Assembly: GCA_049999725.1 (NCBI GenBank)
Contig: JBNGIS010016744.1
Location: 1-30,752, forward strand
Source of the DNA: Haplomitrium mnioides
Lineage: Eukaryota; Marchantiophyta; Haplomitriopsida; Calobryales
Direction of reading: 5' to 3'
Length of the DNA stretch: 30,752 nucleotides
Positions 1 to 8,765 of the stretch are shown here, in pieces; within the stretch, counting starts at the first letter, position 1, and the number at the start of each line of letters is the position of its first letter. The notes under the pieces are model-generated. The model saw only the letters and a program-made list of their open reading frames with translations. It was not told the origin of the DNA and searched no databases. The position numbers and the translations under genes were made by a program.

Positions 1-860
1 TGTTTTAATTGGGTATTCTATGTTTTAGAGTAAAACTCACCAATATGACTTGCTACTAAGAAAATACTCTTAGAAAAGAAGAAGAAAGAATGTTTTAATT
101 GGGTATTCTATGTTTTAGAGTAAAACTCACCAATATGACTTGCTACTAAGAAAATACTCTTAGAAAAGAAGAAGAAAGAAAGATGTAGCACTGTAGATTG
201 AGTTTCAACATGAAACACAAAATACAAAATAAAAAATATATTTTGCAGTGCAATCTCTAATGAGATATAATAAAAAGCTTGTATGTTTATAAAATAATTA
301 GCACCAATTTGTTTTAATTGGGTATTCTATGTTGTAGAGTAGAACTCTCCAATATGACTTGCTACTCGCAAAATACTCTTAGAAAAGAAGAAGAAAGAAA
401 GATGTAGCATTGTAGATTGAGTTTCAACATGAAACACAAAATAAAATAAAAAATATATTGTGCAGTGCAATCTCTAATGAGATATAGCAAAAAGCTTATA
501 TGTTTATAAAATAATTAGCACCAATTTGTTTTAATTGGTTGTTCTATGTTATAGAGTAGAACTCACCAATATGTTGCTACTAGCAAAATACTCTTAGAAA
601 AGAAGAAGAATGACTTGCTACTCGCAAAATACCCTTAGAAAAGAAGAAGACAGAAAGATGTAGCACTGTAGATTGAGTTTCAACATGAAACACAAAATAC
701 AATAAAAAATATATTGTGGAGTGCAATCTGTAATGAGATATAGCAAAAAGCTTGTATGTTTATAAAATAATTGGCACCAATTTGTTTTAATTGGGAGAGT
801 AGAACTGACCAATATGACTTGCTACTCGCAAAATACTCTTGGAAAGGAAGTAAAAAGATG
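1..860. repeat. Satellite-like tandem array, unit about 217-256 bp
   Basis: Positions 1-90 and 91-180 are an exact 90 bp direct duplication. Longer units then start at 91, 310, 527 and 783, each opening with TGTTTTAATTGG and running through an A/G-rich stretch (GAAAAGAAGAAGAAAGAAAG) into an AT-rich half containing CATGAAACACAAAATA. The unit at 527 is longer because the CTTGCTACT...GAAGAAG segment is repeated within it; the last unit stops near 860. No coding potential was seen; the open frames here are AT-rich accidents. The array reaches the window edge, so its full length is unknown. Confidence 0.9.
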
Positions 861-1380
861 CCATCTTCATGGTTCAATTTGTAATGTGTTTCAGTTCATG
901 ATTGGCAATACTTTATTCGGAAGAGATTCAGCCTGTTTAAACTTGCAAAAAACACTCAAACCTGTGCACCTGTGTCTTTATTGGAAATTTTAAAACTTTT
1001 TCGCAGACTACTAAAACTATACAGATTTTGGTAAGCACAGGTGGAGAACATACATTGCTGGTTCCCTTGAAGTGATGATTATTAAGTCCTCCAAGATCGA
1101 CAAGTCTTGATCCTTCTTGGTTGTCCCTTGAAATATCTTGTAGTACAACCTTGACCTCTCAACCACATGGCAAGGATTAGCTATTGATGCGAATGTTGTG
1201 CAAATTGTAGCAGCTCCACCCAAAGAGAGCTTAGAAACCCCTTGGTGCAACTACATATACAGAAAGGACACTACATATGAATGACTCCCTCAAAGAGCAC
1301 ATGAAAGACTTCAACCTGTCAAACAACAAATATGCACTACTAGAAGACATGATCTGCCTAAAACAATAAAAGCTAAACTT
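861..1380. other. No gene recognised
   Basis: AT-rich sequence between two repeat regions. The one open frame above 70 codons (minus, 1017-1250) resembles nothing I know. No RNA gene or element end was seen. Confidence 0.5.
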
Positions 1381-1740
1381 AATAGTAGCTAAACTAAACC
1401 TGTCAAATAAAAAACATGCATGGCTACAGGAATGTGACCTGAGAAAACCTGAGAAAAGACAACTCTGATGAAAAAATTTAATGACGACTGTAACTCTTCA
1501 TTGTTAGAAAGAGACATACACTAAAACATAACTTACTCATCAACTGTCTAACATTTGAATGACTCCCCTCAAAAGGGCAAATGATAGACTTCAACCTCTC
1601 AAAAAAAAAAGAACATGCATGACTGGAAGAATGCGATCTGAGAAAGCTGAAAAAGGACAGCCCTGACAAATAGTAAAAGCTAACCGTAACTCTTCACTGC
1701 TAGAAAGAGACAGACCCTAAAACATAACTTACTAATCACA
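1381..1740. repeat. Degenerate direct repeat, offset about 196 bp
   Basis: The segment starting at 1491 (TAACTCTTCATTGTTAGAAA) recurs at 1687 with a few changes, including the following AAAACATAACTTACT. Flanking pieces such as GACTTCAACCT and ACATGCATG also recur at about 1310, 1415, 1590 and 1615. This looks like a decayed tandem repeat. No function can be assigned. Confidence 0.7.
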
Positions 1741-1794
1741 TGTCATCCTACCAACCGATGGGCATACTCTTACATACTCACATACCACTATTCA

Positions 1795-1875
1795 TATACA
1801 AACTACTATACAACATACATACATACTGCACTACTCATGTACATACATACATACATACACTACCATACATGTTTT
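1795..1875. repeat. ACAT/CATA tetranucleotide microsatellite
   Basis: Imperfect runs of the tetranucleotide CATA occur at about 1813-1826 and 1840-1870, interrupted by CTGCACTACTCATGT. It lies just downstream of the minus-strand coiled-coil frame. Confidence 0.85.
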
Positions 1876-1889
1876 CTTTCCAACCAAGG

Positions 1890-2492
1890 TCACACTGTTT
1901 GTATTCTAAGACCTACGAATAATGCAAACCTTCTCCTCAAGGTATGGATGTTGCCATTTACAGGCAATCCATAAAACTCTAAGAGATTCCTACAAACTTC
2001 TTTGGACATATTCAATGCATCTCGACTATTCAGGGGGAAAAATTCTGGTTGATTTCCTTGATTATCTACCAAAGCAATCAAACTATCCAAATTACCACAA
2101 TGTCTATTGTAACCTCGGGCTGATGTCCGGGAAATATCATGTAGGGTGCCCAACATTACTTGTTGCCCAGCTTGCAGGTCTTGTTGCCCTGCTTGTAGGG
2201 CCTCTAGAGCCTGCACTAGGACTTGTTGCCCTGCTGGCAAGGCCGCTGATGTCTGGGAAATATCATGCAGCCTGCCCAACATTTCCTGTTGCCCAGCCTG
2301 TAGGGTCTCTAGAGCCTGCACTAGGACTTGTTGCCCTGCTTGCAAAGCCACTAATCTTGCTTCAATGTCTTCAAGCCCTGAATCAAAGTTTGGTACTTCT
2401 TGTACACACTCTGCTAAGTCAATTAATGACTGAGCCAGTGGCTCCTGCCAACTTACTCTCCCTCTACCTCTATTTGACATATAACTCTGCAT
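1890..2492 (-). CDS. Hypothetical coiled-coil protein with SAP-like C-terminal motif (200 aa)
   Basis: The longest open frame that does not look like a mobile-element enzyme. The N-terminus is basic (SNRGRGRVSW). Residues about 45-130 are built from heptads of the type LQAGQQ-hydrophobic, with a 42-residue repeat: at DNA level 2121 onward recurs at 2247, an offset of 126 bp, exactly six heptads, so the duplication keeps frame and coiled-coil register. Residues about 155-192 (LNMSKEVCRNLLEFYGLPVN followed by a basic LRRRFALFVG) resemble a SAP-like helix-extended loop-helix that often binds DNA; this is a resemblance only. Upstream on the minus strand, a T-rich stretch ending TTTCATGCAG just before the frame could be a 3' splice site, so this may be an exon rather than a whole gene. 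It could also be the accessory ORF of an unrecognised transposon. Confidence 0.5.
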   Translation of the reverse strand: MQSYMSNRGRGRVSWQEPLAQSLIDLAECVQEVPNFDSGLEDIEARLVALQAGQQVLVQALETLQAGQQEMLGRLHDISQTSAALPAGQQVLVQALEALQAGQQDLQAGQQVMLGTLHDISRTSARGYNRHCGNLDSLIALVDNQGNQPEFFPLNSRDALNMSKEVCRNLLEFYGLPVNGNIHTLRRRFALFVGLRIQTV

Positions 2493-2543
2493 GAAAGTAA
2501 GTATTCATACAGTTGTCAGACTAAAGTGGCACCTACCACATAA

Positions 2544-2745
2544 TATAGTTATGAAGATGTCAACAGTAAAACTAACCACAAAAACAAATAAATGGAAACT
2601 GTTACAGTCTAGGAAATACCTACACACATCACAACGATACACTCCAAGCTTCACAATGTGGTCAGACTCACAAAGTTTCAGACTAATCAGCCTCATCATG
2701 TATAACAGTGACAATTTGGCACAACTTTCGGCTGGTTTCATCAAT
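2544..2745 (-). mobile_element. F1 retroposon, copy 1 (truncated, divergent)
   Basis: The most diverged F1 copy. It begins on the plus strand with the common terminus TAGTTATGAAG, keeps ACTAACCACAAAAACAAATA, the TTTCAGACTAATCAGCCTCA block and the GGCTGGTTTCATCAATTC block, and is lost beyond about 2745. Orientation is given as minus because in all copies the plus-left end is fixed and the right end is ragged, which fits 5' truncation of a minus-strand element. Confidence 0.75.
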
Positions 2746-3085
2746 TCTCTTTTGCAAATTGTTTGACTAACTTCCTTAGGAATGACTAAATTGCAACTTT
2801 GAAATCTGATGCATCACTTAGCGATAACCAACATATCATTAGTTTTATAGCTAAACTAGTCAGTCAAGGTCAGTCACACAAGCTGAAACTTTGAAACCAG
2901 AGTTTTCAATGTCTTCGTGGAGTGCTGATACTGATCTGAAAGCAGCACCATGACTCAGGCTTCTTCTCTGCCCCATTCATGCTCATGTCACCCCAATATC
3001 TACTATGTTGGCTGAAGGAAATTGACCCCAGCTCTCTTTCAATGATTATGAGAAAAATGAGAGTTTGCACAGTGCCCAAAGGTCA
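2746..3085. other. No gene recognised; short match to Copia D LTR
   Basis: About 2779-2815 (GGAATGACTAAATTGCAACT then GAAATCTGATGCATCAC) matches sequence near the end of the Copia D LTR (about 12293 and 20318). Nothing else was identified. LINE-derived sequence may already start near 3000. Confidence 0.4.
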
Positions 3086-3600
3086 GATTGCAGAGTATAA
3101 ATTACTTGGCTCCTTTATGGGAGAGGGACATTGGGAGCCTGGAATGTGGTTCCGGAAAGATAACTCCCCCCTCGGTAGCTATTCCACCAAGAAAAGCCAT
3201 CAGTTCATCCTGGACTGACCATCTACAATCACTCCGGTTCTCGAACACTGGAAAGCACATCGTTCCTTCGGTAGCTATTCCACCAAGAAAGGCCGTCGGT
3301 TCATCCTGGACCGACCATCTACAATCACTAGGGTTCTTGAACACTGGAAAGCACATGTCTGCACACTCTTCCAGATGGGCCGACACATGGGATACTAGCA
3401 GATCAGCCAAAGAGGCTTCATTAATATGGCTTATTGTCCAAAGAGCTGTCGGGAGCTTCAGAAAAAAAACAGAGAAGCCTGGCTTGAGATTGATGCAAGA
3501 TGTGTCTGCTGCAAGGAGGATTCATTGGAAGATTTTATTCACTGTTTCTGGCTTTGTTCTAGGCTACGCTTTCAAGATGTGCGAAATCTTTTCAAGAGGA
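3086..3600 (+). pseudogene. LINE fragment with zf-RVT zinc-binding domain
   Basis: Remnant of the C-terminal part of a plant non-LTR retrotransposon polyprotein. The zf-RVT module after the reverse transcriptase is recognisable at about 3490-3570: DARCVCCKEDSLEDFIHCFW followed by LCSRLRF, with the Cys-x2-Cys ... His-x3-4-Cys spacing typical of this knuckle. The preceding SLIWLIVQRAV (about 3418-3450) matches the helix that normally comes before it, but lies in another frame, so there is a frameshift near 3455-3480. Reverse transcriptase and endonuclease are absent. Not functional. Confidence 0.7.
3173..3364 (+). repeat. 96 bp tandem duplication inside the LINE fragment
   Basis: CGGTAGCTATTCCACCAAGA at 3173 recurs at 3269. 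The two 96 bp copies differ at scattered positions. The offset is a multiple of three, so the plus frame across both copies stays open. Confidence 0.85.
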
Positions 3601-3812
3601 GGATGCACTGGCAATGTACAACCATATGCAAGCAGAAGCAGTGAAGCCCAACAAATTCATATTTCTGACCTTACTCAAGGCTTGTGCCAGTTTAGGATGT
3701 TTAGTAGAATCAGCACTATCTGAAACAGGCAGGAAATCTCATTCACAGATTAGTGTTCTCCATTTTGAGGAATACCAAAAGGTGGAAGCCAACCTGGTAG
3801 CAATGCATCCTA
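3595..3812 (+). pseudogene. Fragment of a PPR-protein gene embedded in the LINE
   Basis: One plus frame reads ALAMYNHMQAEAVKPNKFIF and continues LTLLKACASLGCLVE, then (after about 8 extra residues) GRKSHSQISVLHFEEYQKVE and ANLVAM. This matches consecutive plant PPR repeats (pattern F..M...GV.P...TF...L.ACA.L..L..GR..H.QI....F.......LV.MY). PPR proteins bind organelle RNA and act in editing, splicing and stability. Only about two repeats remain, with no start, transit peptide or C-terminal domain. It is flanked on both sides by LINE sequence: the zf-RVT on the left and the LINE tail (RMRLIEY) on the right, in the same reading frame. Confidence 0.75.
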
Positions 3813-4130
3813 GGATGAGACTGATTGAGTACGTCATGATGCTTGTAGAGACTGTATGAAGGCTTAAAATGAAGAGAAAAGAAAAAACATTCTTGAAGCC
3901 TTTGACAAACATGGGGTGCAGGCGTTTTCTCTGTATCAATGATAAGGATTCAGTTTGCTAAAATTTTGATGTTAGTAGTAATCTTGATATTGGGTTACTT
4001 TTTTTTACTACACTCAATCCTGAAAGGGATTGATAGGTTGATGATTTTTGCCACTCCGCCCGACTGCTGGCTACAATTGTTCCTTTGATGCTTGAAAGTA
4101 AATAAAGTTGGTCTAAAAACAAAAGCAATC
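3805..4130 (+). pseudogene. LINE C-terminal tail and 3' UTR, copy a
   Basis: Homologous to 4285-4620. Both start GATGAGACTGATTGAGTAC, encode a decayed C-terminal tail, and reach an untranslated end with CTTGAAAGTAAATAAAG. AATAAA at 4100-4105 is a plausible polyadenylation signal. No poly(A) tract follows. The reading frame is broken several times. Confidence 0.7.
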
Positions 4131-4620
4131 CATCCTAGGTGACAGAATCCCGAAGGCAATGGTCATAGCTCAAGAAATTTGGTCCTTACTAAGAGGAATA
4201 GTACTTTACTCCATATGGCTTTCTAGGAATGCTATTGTGTTTTCTAGGAATGCTATTGTGTTCAAGAAGAGAATGCTTAAAAAAGAGAATCTGGATGAGA
4301 CTGATTGAGTACAGAAAGTAAGGTTGGCATGATGCTTGTAGAGACTGGATGAAGGCTCAAAATGAAGAGGAGAGAAAACACTCTTGAAGCCTTTGACAAA
4401 AAGTGGGGTGCCAGGAATTTGCTCTGCAACGGTGATGAGGACACAGTTTACTGGAATTTTGATATTAGCAGCAATCTGGATTGATGGTATTGGGTAACTT
4501 TTGTTCACTAGGCTAGATCCTGAAGGGATTTATAGATTGATGGCTTTTGCCGCTCAGCCTGATTGCTCGCCATGGCTGTTCCTTTAATGCTTGAAAGTAA
4601 ATAAAGGTGTTTGCTTTAGG
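4131..4620 (+). pseudogene. LINE C-terminal region and 3' UTR, copy b
   Basis: Better preserved than copy a. The frame at about 4138-4250 reads LGDRIPKAMVIAQEIWSLLR followed by GIVLYSIWLSRNAIVF, the typical post-zf-RVT block of plant LINEs (a tryptophan-rich helix ending in W..RN..VF). It is followed by RDWMKAQNEEERKH (about 4345) and AFDKKWGARNLLCNGDEDTV (about 4390-4450), with frameshifts between. AATAAA lies at 4599-4604. CTTTCTAGGAATGCTATTGTG is directly repeated at about 4218 and 4239, a small local duplication. Non-functional. Confidence 0.7.
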
Positions 4621-4853
4621 TCACCCAAGAAAAAACAGTGTGTCTTTCTTGGGTAGAGTGAAGGAGGGAAGGCCTATCGACAGTAAAACCAGTCACAAGC
4701 AAGATAATCAAGAGCAGGGATGTTGTTTTCAATGAGTGGGAGGTAGGCAAAAGGGTGGATGCAGGAGCACTGATTACCTGGTTGGAAAATATCCTACAGG
4801 GAATGCCTATGGATTTGCCAACAAAATGAGGGGTGAGGCCATCACGCATGTCA
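4621..4853. other. Unassigned segment between LINE tails
   Basis: The plus strand has a short coding-like stretch (FNEWEVGKRVDAGALITWLE, about 4728-4790) that I cannot assign. It could be LINE or host sequence. Confidence 0.35.
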
Positions 4854-4869
4854 GTAGGGTACCTTCTCT

Positions 4870-5075
4870 CTGTTTTTTTTTTTTTTTTGGGACTGAAAGC
4901 AAACAACTTTATTTACTTTCAAGCACCAAGGGTACAACCACGGCCAGCAATCAGACCGAGCGGCAAGAACCAACAACCAATCAATCCCTTTAAGGATCTA
5001 GCCTAGTAAACAACAGTAACCCTATGCCCTCAATCCAGATTACTACTAATATCAGAATTCCAGTAAACTGAGTCT
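4870..5075 (-). mobile_element. 5'-truncated LINE 3' end, copy c, with poly(A) (T tract on plus)
   Basis: The plus strand has 16 T at 4873-4888, followed by the reverse complement of the LINE tail seen in copies a and b (CTTTATTTACTTTCAAGCAC at about 4908). Read on the minus strand, this is a LINE 3' UTR with AATAAA and a poly(A) tail. GTAGGGTACCTTCTCT (4854-4869) on the left and GTGGGGTACCTTCTCT (5076-5091) on the right look like a 16 bp target-site duplication with one mismatch. The right flank is itself a tandem repeat, so the duplication is suggestive rather than proven. Confidence 0.75.
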
Positions 5076-5196
5076 GTGGGGTACCTTCTCTGAGTCCGGA
5101 TGTTTCTGTCTGCATCAAAGAAGTTCCAAGATGAGTCTGTAGGGTATTTTCTCTGAGTCCAGATGTTTCTCTGTCTGCATCAAAGAAGTTCCAAGA
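5070..5196. repeat. Tandem duplication of about 62 bp
   Basis: The segment beginning GAGTCTGTGGGGTACCTTCT (5070) is repeated with a few differences from about 5132. Both copies contain GTCTGCATCAAAGAAGTTCC. Confidence 0.85.
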
Positions 5197-5806
5197 CCAA
5201 GTAAGTCACTCTGCAGCAGAAGCAAAATCCAGAGGTCAGGCAAAGGCAATTCCTCTGACAGAATCATTGTGATGGTCAATACAAAATCTCGACCAGTTTA
5301 GGGAGGAGGTCCTCTGCCATCCCTCACCCAAGAAAGCAGAGCGTGACAAGGGCTTTCCAAGATGATTCCATAGCTGCACCAGAGCCTAGCTCAGATGCTC
5401 TTCTGGCTGTAAATGAGACAGCTATTGGTACAAGGGAGAAGTTGGGGTCTGAAGGGACACCAGATTTCCAAATTGTCCAAGCTGAAGGACCAAATCCATG
5501 ACAGAAGCCCAATAGTTAATAGCAGAGGAGGCTGCTTCTGACCGAAGTGAGAACAAGTGGAAAAAGGTCACAAAGTGGTACACATGACACAACAACCTGA
5601 AAGCAGTGATGGCAGATCAGGCTATTTGTAGCAAGCTGCAAGGCTCGGCTCGACACTATAAGGGAAAGCTACTAGTCTGGCAACAGTGCTGGATAAAGTC
5701 CTCAAAACCTTCATCTTCAAAACTGGACGTTCTGGAAAAGGAAATTCTAGAGGAAGATCCCCCTTTCTTGGAAATGTCTTCAGAGGATGATTCACTGCAT
5801 CATATA
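5197..5806. other. No gene recognised
   Basis: There are several short open frames, none resembling a known family. A plus frame at about 5606-5806 has an acidic end (EKEILEEDPPFLEMSSEDDS) but runs into the F1 insertion. It may be LINE ORF or host remnant; I cannot tell. Confidence 0.35.
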
Positions 5807-6098
5807 TAGTTATGAAGATGTGGAAAGTAGAACTAACCACAAAAACAAATATGGAGGCTGCAATAGTCTAAGAAAAACCTACACACATCACAACTGTGCA
5901 ACACAGAGAGTGCAACCTTCACAATGTGGTGTCAGACACAAAGTTTCAGACTATTCAGCCTCATCATGTACAGCAGTGACAAGCTGCCATAAATTCCTGC
6001 TGGTTTCGTCAGTACCCAACAGCAAGTCCTGATCAATCTTCGTATTGAGTTTCTGCCACTTTCCGGAAGGAACAGGAAAACTCAGTCATGATGAAACC
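5807..6098 (-). mobile_element. F1 retroposon, copy 2
   Basis: Starts TAGTTATGAAG on the plus strand and runs through the conserved TTTCAGACTATTCAGCCTCA, TTTCGTCAG and TTGAGTTT...AAACTCAGT blocks, ending just after CAGTCATGATGAA. Copy 3 follows after about 10 bp. No ORF. The left flank GCATCATA resembles CATCATA at the end of copy 4 (about 6843), so the three-copy block could share one short target duplication. Confidence 0.85.
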
Positions 6099-6107
6099 TT
6101 GCTCCAT

Positions 6108-6638
6108 CATATAGCCATGAAGTTGTGGAGAGCAAAACTAACCACAAAAACAATTAAATAGAAGCTGCAATAGTCTAGGAAAAACCTACACACATCACAA
6201 CTGTGTGACACATAGAGTGCAGCCTTCACAATGTGCTGTCAGACACAAAGTTTCAGACAATTCAGCCTCATCATGTGTAGCAGTGACAAGCTGCCACAAC
6301 TTCCTGCTGGTTTCGTCAGTTCCCAACAGAAGGTCCTGATCAATCTTCTTACTGAGTTTTTGCCACTTTCCGGAAGTAACGGGAAAACTCAGTCATGATG
6401 ATGCCTAGCACTCCGCCAAGTATCCAAACTAATCAAAATCTGTCAACTCTCAAGCATCAGCTTGCGACATCATTCATTTCACTTTAGTTTGATCTTGTGA
6501 AGCAAACATCCAAGAGCATAACTCCCAGAGAGGTCTGCTGAAAGGTTAGTGACTTGGGCCTTCTGCACCCTGAAAATAGCACAAGCACATCACTGGTGAC
6601 TACTTGGATGCAGAACATCCGCTAAAGTCACTGAATAA
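6108..6638 (-). mobile_element. F1 retroposon, copy 3 (longest, about 530 bp)
   Basis: The most complete unit. Beyond the part found in most copies it contains CATCACTGGTGACTACTTGG and a nested hairpin at 6596-6631 (outer arms GTGACT/AGTCAC, inner arms GGATG/CATCC). It ends at CACTGAATA and is joined directly to copy 4. No open frame of note on either strand. Confidence 0.85.
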
Positions 6639-6842
6639 TATAGCTATGAAGTTGTGGAGAGTAAAACTAACCACAAAAACAAATAAATGGAAGCTGCAAT
6701 AGTCTAGGAAAAAACTACACACATCACAACTGTGCAACACATAGAGTGCAGCCTTCACAATGTGGTGTCAGACACAAAGTTTCAGACAATTCAGCCTCAT
6801 CATGTGTAGCAGTGACAAGTCATGATGATGCCTAGCACTCCA
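6639..6842 (-). mobile_element. F1 retroposon, copy 4 (internal deletion)
   Basis: Adjoins copy 3 head to tail. It runs from the common terminus to CAGTGACAAG, then jumps to TCATGATGATGCCTAGCACT, so roughly 130 bp including the second and third hairpins is deleted. Confidence 0.85.
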
Positions 6843-7239
6843 TCATAGTGTAATTCCCTCTAGGCTTTCCATGGAACCAGAGATTAGTCCCTCTTATTGA
6901 TAGCCTGATACCAATCAAATCTCTGTGAAGTTTCCCTTGGTTATAGTTGTTGATAATAATTTGGATCGATGGCCTAGGGCCAGTGATCTACCTTAGGAGG
7001 ACTTGTGATAGGTTCTATTAGCATGTAGCTGTGGCTGGACACCTTTGTGTCCTGACTTGGCTACCTTTGAGGGAGTGGTTTGCCTTAGTCCAGAGTTTGA
7101 TGCTTTGCTGTTTCATTGGTTGTATTTGATGTGTGGAAAAAAAGTTTTTACTTGGTGCCCAAACAAAAAACCAAAAGGGTTGATGCAGATCCAAACCCTG
7201 CCAGCCCTATTTTTTTGCAGATCTTTCCAGGTGATGAAG
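6843..7239. other. Unassigned; possible minus-strand LTR primer site
   Basis: The reverse complement of 6901-6913 is TGGTATCAGGCTA, close to the initiator-Met tRNA primer site of plant LTR elements. It would imply a minus-strand LTR element whose LTR lies to the right and whose body has been lost. No LTR partner was found, so this is tentative. The plus open frame at 7045-7299 is not recognisable. Confidence 0.3.
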
Positions 7240-8760
7240 AGCAGGGTTAGTTTCTGGCAAACAACTTGTAGAAGGACCAGCTATCTTGGAGGAGTCTGAA
7301 GAAATTGAAGAGGTGGCATTACAACCTGTGAGGAGGTCACAAAGACTTTAAAAATCCATTTTCGGCTTGGAATGGAAGAAGGTACAACAAACGACACTCT
7401 TGATCCAGAACCAACCAGCATGAGACAGGCCATGGAACGAGATGATGCCAACAGTGGGAGCAGGCTACAGAAAAAGTCCTAGTCCTTCATACAGAATGGG
7501 ATTTGGGTTCTGACAGATTTACCAGAAGGCAGGAAGGCCATAGCATGCAAATGGGTGTTCAAGCTCAAGAGTGGAGCTGCAAATGAAATCACCAAGTACA
7601 AGGCACATCTGGTAGCCAAGGGATATCTGCAGAAGGAAGGTATTGATTTTCAGGAAACATTTGCCTCAGTGGTGAAGATGACATTAATCTGATGCTTAGA
7701 AGCCATAGCAGGAAAGAAGAATTGGGAGGTTAAACAGATGGATGTGAAGTTAGGTTTCCTGAATGGAGATATTATGAGAGGAGATCTATATGGTGCATCT
7801 TGAAGGGGTTTAAGGCACAGAGAGGAAGACAAGGTGTGTCTCCTTTAAAAGTCTCCTTAGGGACTGAAACAGTCTTCAAGAGCATGGTATGAGAAGGTAG
7901 ACCAGTATTTGCAAGGTGATGAATATTCTAGATGCACATCCACTCACAGCTTGTACTGCTCAGTGGTAAAGGGGTCTATCAACATAATCCCTGTGTAGGA
8001 GGATGGCCTGCTGTTATTCAGTGATAATCTGGATATGCTGCACAGCGTGAAGCATGGTTTGAGTACCCTTTTTGAAATGGTGGACCTTGGAGAGGTACAC
8101 TATATCTTGGGGAAATAGGTGATTAGGGACAGGGTTGCAAGGAGCATTGAGCTCAATCAGCGAGGGTACATTGATTCTGAGGGACTTCAGGATGGAAGAA
8201 GCAAAGCCTGCAATTACACCTTTCAAAGCTGATTTCAAGCTGCCAAAGGAAATGGAAGCAAAGGATGAGAAGGAGAAGGCAGAAATGGCAAAGGTTCCAT
8301 ACAGACGTTCAATCGGGAAACTGATGTATGCCATGCTAAGAACAAGGCCAGACCTGGCATATTCAGTGGGAGCTCTAAGTAGGTTCATGGATAACCCAGG
8401 CCAGCAACACTGGAAAGCAGCTAAACGAGTTATAAGGTACTTAAAGGGTACAAAAAATCTTGGCATCACCTACCGTGGTGGTATAGGGATCAAACTCACT
8501 GGCTACTGTGATGGAGATCGGGGAGGAAAACAAGAGAAAAAGAGAACCATTCTGGACAAGTGTTTACTGTGGGAGATGGAACTATCTCCTGGAGCAGTAA
8601 CCAGTGCCCTTCAACAACCAAAGCTGAGTACATGGCATTGACACATACCAGTAAAGAAACCATGTGGTTATGCAGGTTGTTTGATGAGATTGGATTCCAG
8701 CAAGGCACACCAACAACAACTGAGTGTGACAACCAAGGATGCATAAAACCAGACCCTCAC
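7240..8760 (+). pseudogene. Copia element B, reverse transcriptase and RNase H remnant
   Basis: Dead Ty1/copia pol gene. The plus strand shows, in order and in shifting frames: ACKWVFKLKSGA (about 7546) at the RT N-terminus; KQMDVKLGFLNGD (about 7733), normally Q.DVKTAFLNG; the catalytic YVDD region near 7990-8020 reduced to a stop plus EDG, so the active site is lost; GEVHYILG (about 8090); then the better-preserved 8135-8540 frame with PYRRSIGKLMYA, RTRPDLAYSVGALSRFM and RVIRYLKGTKNLG. RNase H follows with GYCDGD (8503) and, after a frameshift, TTKAEYMALTHTSKE (about 8620). No LTRs, gag or integrase were found. The right end meets Copia A unit 1 at about 8760. Confidence 0.85.
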
Positions 8761-8765
8761 TGACA

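Noticed and set aside
1922-2494. Plus open frame of 190 codons opposite the coiled-coil frame.
   Set aside because: The minus frame has in-phase heptad repeats and a recognisable C-terminal motif; the plus frame is its shadow.
8014-8469. Minus open frame of 151 codons.
   Set aside because: It is antisense to the Copia B RT/RNase H coding sequence, which has clear family motifs on the plus strand.
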